Origin: Streptomyces katrae
GTDB lineage: Bacteria; Actinomycetota; Actinomycetes; Streptomycetales; Streptomycetaceae
Reading direction: 5' to 3'
NCBI RefSeq assembly: GCF_000717655.1
Contig: NZ_JNZY01000037.1
Span: 1-64,000, forward strand
Length of the DNA stretch: 64,000 nucleotides
The position numbers and the translations under genes are program-made. Under the pieces are notes generated by a model, which made no database searches, had not been told where the DNA came from, and was given only the letters and a program-made list of their open reading frames with translations. This document shows positions 61,964 through 64,000 of the stretch, in pieces; the stretch's first letter is position 1; every line of letters begins with the position of its first letter.

Positions 61964-63232
61964 CTAACCGTTCTGGCGGTCAGCGGCGGTGCGCTGAGCA
62001 CGGAAGTTCTCCCGGTAGGCGTCGTGCACCGCCGGGTCCTGGTATTTGAGCAGCGCCTCGTCGTTGCTGACGAGCCCGCTCACCGTGTAGGGGTGACTGC
62101 CGGTGAAGACGATCTTCTGGTCGGGGAGGCCCTTGTAGGTTCCCTCGATCAGCAGGTACTTGGAGTGCGTCGCCGTACGGCCTTCCGCGTCGTCGTCCAG
62201 CTTGTGCAGTGTGATCCCGCCGAACTTGGTCGGCTTGGCGAGCTGGTCGGCGATCGCGGTGCCGGTGTTGTCGAGCTTGCGGTACACGATGTCGACGTAG
62301 CAGCCCGCGTCGTCGAGCTCCCACAGCTTCTTGGCCACCTCGGCACGGGTGATCTGGTGCATGGCGATCCGGATCACCGTGCGGCCGTCAGCCGTGCCGT
62401 AGCCCGCCGAGTTGCCGTGGCATACCGGCTGGCCGCTGACGGGATCGTCCACCGTGTTGAGGATGTTGAGGACGACGTCCGAGCCGGACCGGGGGAAGAA
62501 GTACGCCTTCGCCTTGCCAGCCTGGTATTCCGCCGGATAGTCGGAGACCTGCTTGGCCGGGTCCGCCTGGGCCGTGGTCAGATCGCCGAAGTACCCGGCG
62601 TACGCGGAGTACAGCTCGGGGTTCTCGACCACGGTCAGGGCGTCGTTCCACGCGTTCTGGCGGTCCCAGGCCGTCTGGTTGGCCGAGGTCTGGACGACGA
62701 CGTTGTTGACGGGAACGGTGCCCGTGGAGCTGCCGGTGGTGCTGGAGAAGAGCAGGAACTTGTTGTGGTTGACGCTGTAGTACCCGTCCGCCGGGTTCGG
62801 ATCCTTCGCCAGGCACGCCTGGTGCTCGGCGCACACGCGCACCCACGAGGCCCCGGACTTGTCGGTCTTCTGGGCCAGCCCGTCGACGAGCTTCACGTAC
62901 GTCCCGGAGCCCGCATGGTGCTTGAGGCTCTCGCTGTCCAGCATCACCTCGACGTTCACCCCGCGCAGGTGCGCTGCACTCAGCCGCCCCGCGAGCCAAT
63001 CCGATCCGAGGACGTACATCGAGACCTTGATGCTCGACCCGGGTACGGCGCCGTCGATCAGGCGGGAGATGTGTGTGAAGACCGCTTCTTGCCGGGCCGG
63101 GTCGGTCGGGTCGTTGAAGGTGGCACCGGTGGTCACGAGTGGCGCGGTACCGGCGACAGCGGTCGTGGGGAGGGTGGCGAGCAACGCCGCTGCCCCGACG
63201 ACGAGCGCCGTCATTGATTTGATCTTCGTCAT
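61964..63232 (-). CDS. Secreted phospholipase D-like protein
   Basis: 422 residues from ATG 63232 (GTG 63241 possible). A signal peptide ends near TAVAGT. Two HxK half-motifs are present: NHNKFLLF near residue 150 and THSKYLLIEG near 350, as in the PLD superfamily, whose two histidines form the active site. The usual downstream Asp of each HKD is not obvious. It could be a phospholipase, nuclease or transphosphatidylase acting outside the cell. Convergent to the antiporter across a terminator. Confidence 0.82.
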   Translation of the reverse strand: MTKIKSMTALVVGAAALLATLPTTAVAGTAPLVTTGATFNDPTDPARQEAVFTHISRLIDGAVPGSSIKVSMYVLGSDWLAGRLSAAHLRGVNVEVMLDSESLKHHAGSGTYVKLVDGLAQKTDKSGASWVRVCAEHQACLAKDPNPADGYYSVNHNKFLLFSSTTGSSTGTVPVNNVVVQTSANQTAWDRQNAWNDALTVVENPELYSAYAGYFGDLTTAQADPAKQVSDYPAEYQAGKAKAYFFPRSGSDVVLNILNTVDDPVSGQPVCHGNSAGYGTADGRTVIRIAMHQITRAEVAKKLWELDDAGCYVDIVYRKLDNTGTAIADQLAKPTKFGGITLHKLDDDAEGRTATHSKYLLIEGTYKGLPDQKIVFTGSHPYTVSGLVSNDEALLKYQDPAVHDAYRENFRAQRTAADRQNG

Positions 63233-63407
63233 GGCGGCCACTTTATGCAGGCGGGAAACGACTGCTTGCCTCGGCCCTACACCTGGGCACGCGGGGGAGT
63301 TGCGGCAGGGCGTGCGAACGCCGGAGAGGTGGTGGGCCTCTCCGGCGTCTGCTGGGCTGGGCGGCTCCCCGGGGAGTGTTTCCCGGGAGCCATGGGGTTG
63401 TGGAGTC

Positions 63408-63833
63408 TCACTTGCCGAGCTTTGCCTTGAGTTCGTCCTTGAGCTGCTCCTTGATTTCCTGCTTGTTCACCTGGCCGCCCGTGCCGGTGCCGTCGCCGCC
63501 GACGGCGGTGGCGTCGCCGGTGTTGATGGCGTCGGCGCTGGCGTCACCGCCGGTGGCGTTGCCGGTCTGGATGTCGCATCCGCCCTCGCAGTTGCCGACG
63601 CCGGTGCTGGCGTTGCCGCCCGTGGCCTCGCCGCCGACGGTGGTGTTCTCGGCGTTGGCGTCGCCGCCGGTACCGATTCCGTCGGCGCTGTCGTCCTGGA
63701 GGAGGCTGACGGCCTGCTGCGGAGCGGCGACGGGTGCGGCCATGGCGGTCGCCGGCAGGGCGATGCCGCCGCCGACCAGTGCCAGGGAAGCTCCGGCCAG
63801 AACGATACGACGGGTCGGGAAACGCTCGAACAT
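63408..63833 (-). CDS. Secreted Gly/Asn/Ala repeat protein
   Basis: 141 residues. The signal peptide (MFERFPTRRIVLAGASLALV, cut near MAAPVA) precedes a low-complexity domain of degenerate 5-6-residue units with G-N/D-A-x-G-G (GGDANAENTTVGGEATGGNA, GGDASADAINTGDA). One cysteine pair (NCEGGCD) sits mid-way. A short charged helix closes it (KQEIKEQLKDELKAKLGK). Such patterns suggest a beta-helix or surface-layer type protein. Function unknown. It is not a chaplin by sequence. Confidence 0.75.
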   Translation of the reverse strand: MFERFPTRRIVLAGASLALVGGGIALPATAMAAPVAAPQQAVSLLQDDSADGIGTGGDANAENTTVGGEATGGNASTGVGNCEGGCDIQTGNATGGDASADAINTGDATAVGGDGTGTGGQVNKQEIKEQLKDELKAKLGK

Positions 63834-64000
63834 GGGAATTCTCCATTCGGGGCATGAATAAAGTTTGTGAGCCGCCCCGCAGAATAGGCCGGGGAAATTC
63901 CTTGGCCTGCGGTTTCTCCGGTGCTTTCCCGGTGGGGGCGTACTTCAAATAAACCCTGCCTGGGAGTGTGCGTCATGCCCCTTGAATAAGTGGCTTGACG
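63834..64000. other. Window end, upstream region of the secreted repeat gene
   Basis: Promoter region for the gene at 63408-63833; AT-richer bases occur near 63848-63905. No gene is visible before the window ends. Confidence 0.4.

Noticed and set aside
1..64000. tRNA, rRNA, prophage, integrase or attachment site
   Set aside because: I saw no tRNA-like cloverleaf sequence, phage structural genes, integrase motif or matching direct repeats at remnant borders.

Overview
The window is typical Streptomyces (or a close relative such as Kitasatospora). It has very high GC with strong third-position GC, GTG and TTG starts, many start/stop overlaps of the ATGA or GTGA type, numerous secreted and lectin-bearing proteins, a fused transmembrane ECF sigma factor, a PASTA-less Ser/Thr kinase carrying PQQ repeats, an RppA type III polyketide synthase and a chitinase with a DasR-like site. 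I see no rRNA, tRNA, CRISPR array, phage module or complete insertion sequence. The mix of intact accessory genes and many gene remnants suggests a chromosome-arm region. All functions are read from sequence by eye; no database search was run.

Layout. 0-4 kb: a surface Ig-like-repeat protein with a coupled partner, a decayed STAND-type ATPase and a deoxynucleoside kinase. 4.4-9.2 kb: the most notable locus, a compact minus-strand operon for a lasso peptide. It encodes a 40-residue precursor, an asparagine-synthetase-like cyclase, a PqqD-like leader-binding protein, a transglutaminase-like leader peptidase, a PhyH-type Fe(II)/2-oxoglutarate oxygenase and a DMATS-type indole prenyltransferase. 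The proposed core (WYGWASNDGEGTAII) has Trp1, Trp4 and Asp8, so a prenylated and possibly hydroxylated W1-D8 macrolactam is predicted. A CtaA/COX15-like membrane protein lies just upstream in the same orientation, and no transporter gene is visible.

10.5-21 kb: a truncated hypothetical gene, a small secreted protein, a membrane protein joining a cytoplasmic HTH to an external beta-propeller with palindromes in front of it, a DUF6193-like protein, a sigma factor fused to a zinc finger, membrane helix and ricin lectin, a TetR/DUF4345 divergent pair sharing a doubled operator, and two pseudogenes (aldehyde dehydrogenase, alpha/beta hydrolase). 21-32 kb: a discoidin-phosphoesterase / MFS / propeller operon, a secreted ricin lectin, an M4-peptidase homologue that has lost its HExxH motif, a multicopper oxidase, a sirtuin and a MarR/DinB-like divergent pair.

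32.7-47.7 kb: a frameshifted secreted small protein, a peptidoglycan-binding protein, a NarL-type two-component system, a second DUF6193 protein, a VOC protein, a DUF2079 tail, a GH15-like hydrolase, a PIG-L/ricin protein, a kinase with PQQ repeats, a GH18 chitinase, an MFS remnant and a PIG-L deacetylase. 48-54 kb: a pigment locus in which RppA and a MomA-like cupin share one continuous reading frame while the following CYP158-like P450 has lost its core, then an ArsR/MFS operon and a cupin/TetR pair with operator-like palindromes. 54-60.5 kb: a TPR protein, a GNAT enzyme and many remnants (delta-60 repeat protein, IS701- and IS630-type transposases, ECF41-type sigma factor, DUF3291), plus tandem repeats. 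60.5-64 kb: a CPA2 antiporter and a PLD-like secreted protein, convergent on a strong hairpin, and a secreted glycine-rich repeat protein.

Several broken genes differ from an intact frame by single-base changes, which could be assembly errors. Others carry large deletions (P450, MFS, aldehyde dehydrogenase) and must be true decay.
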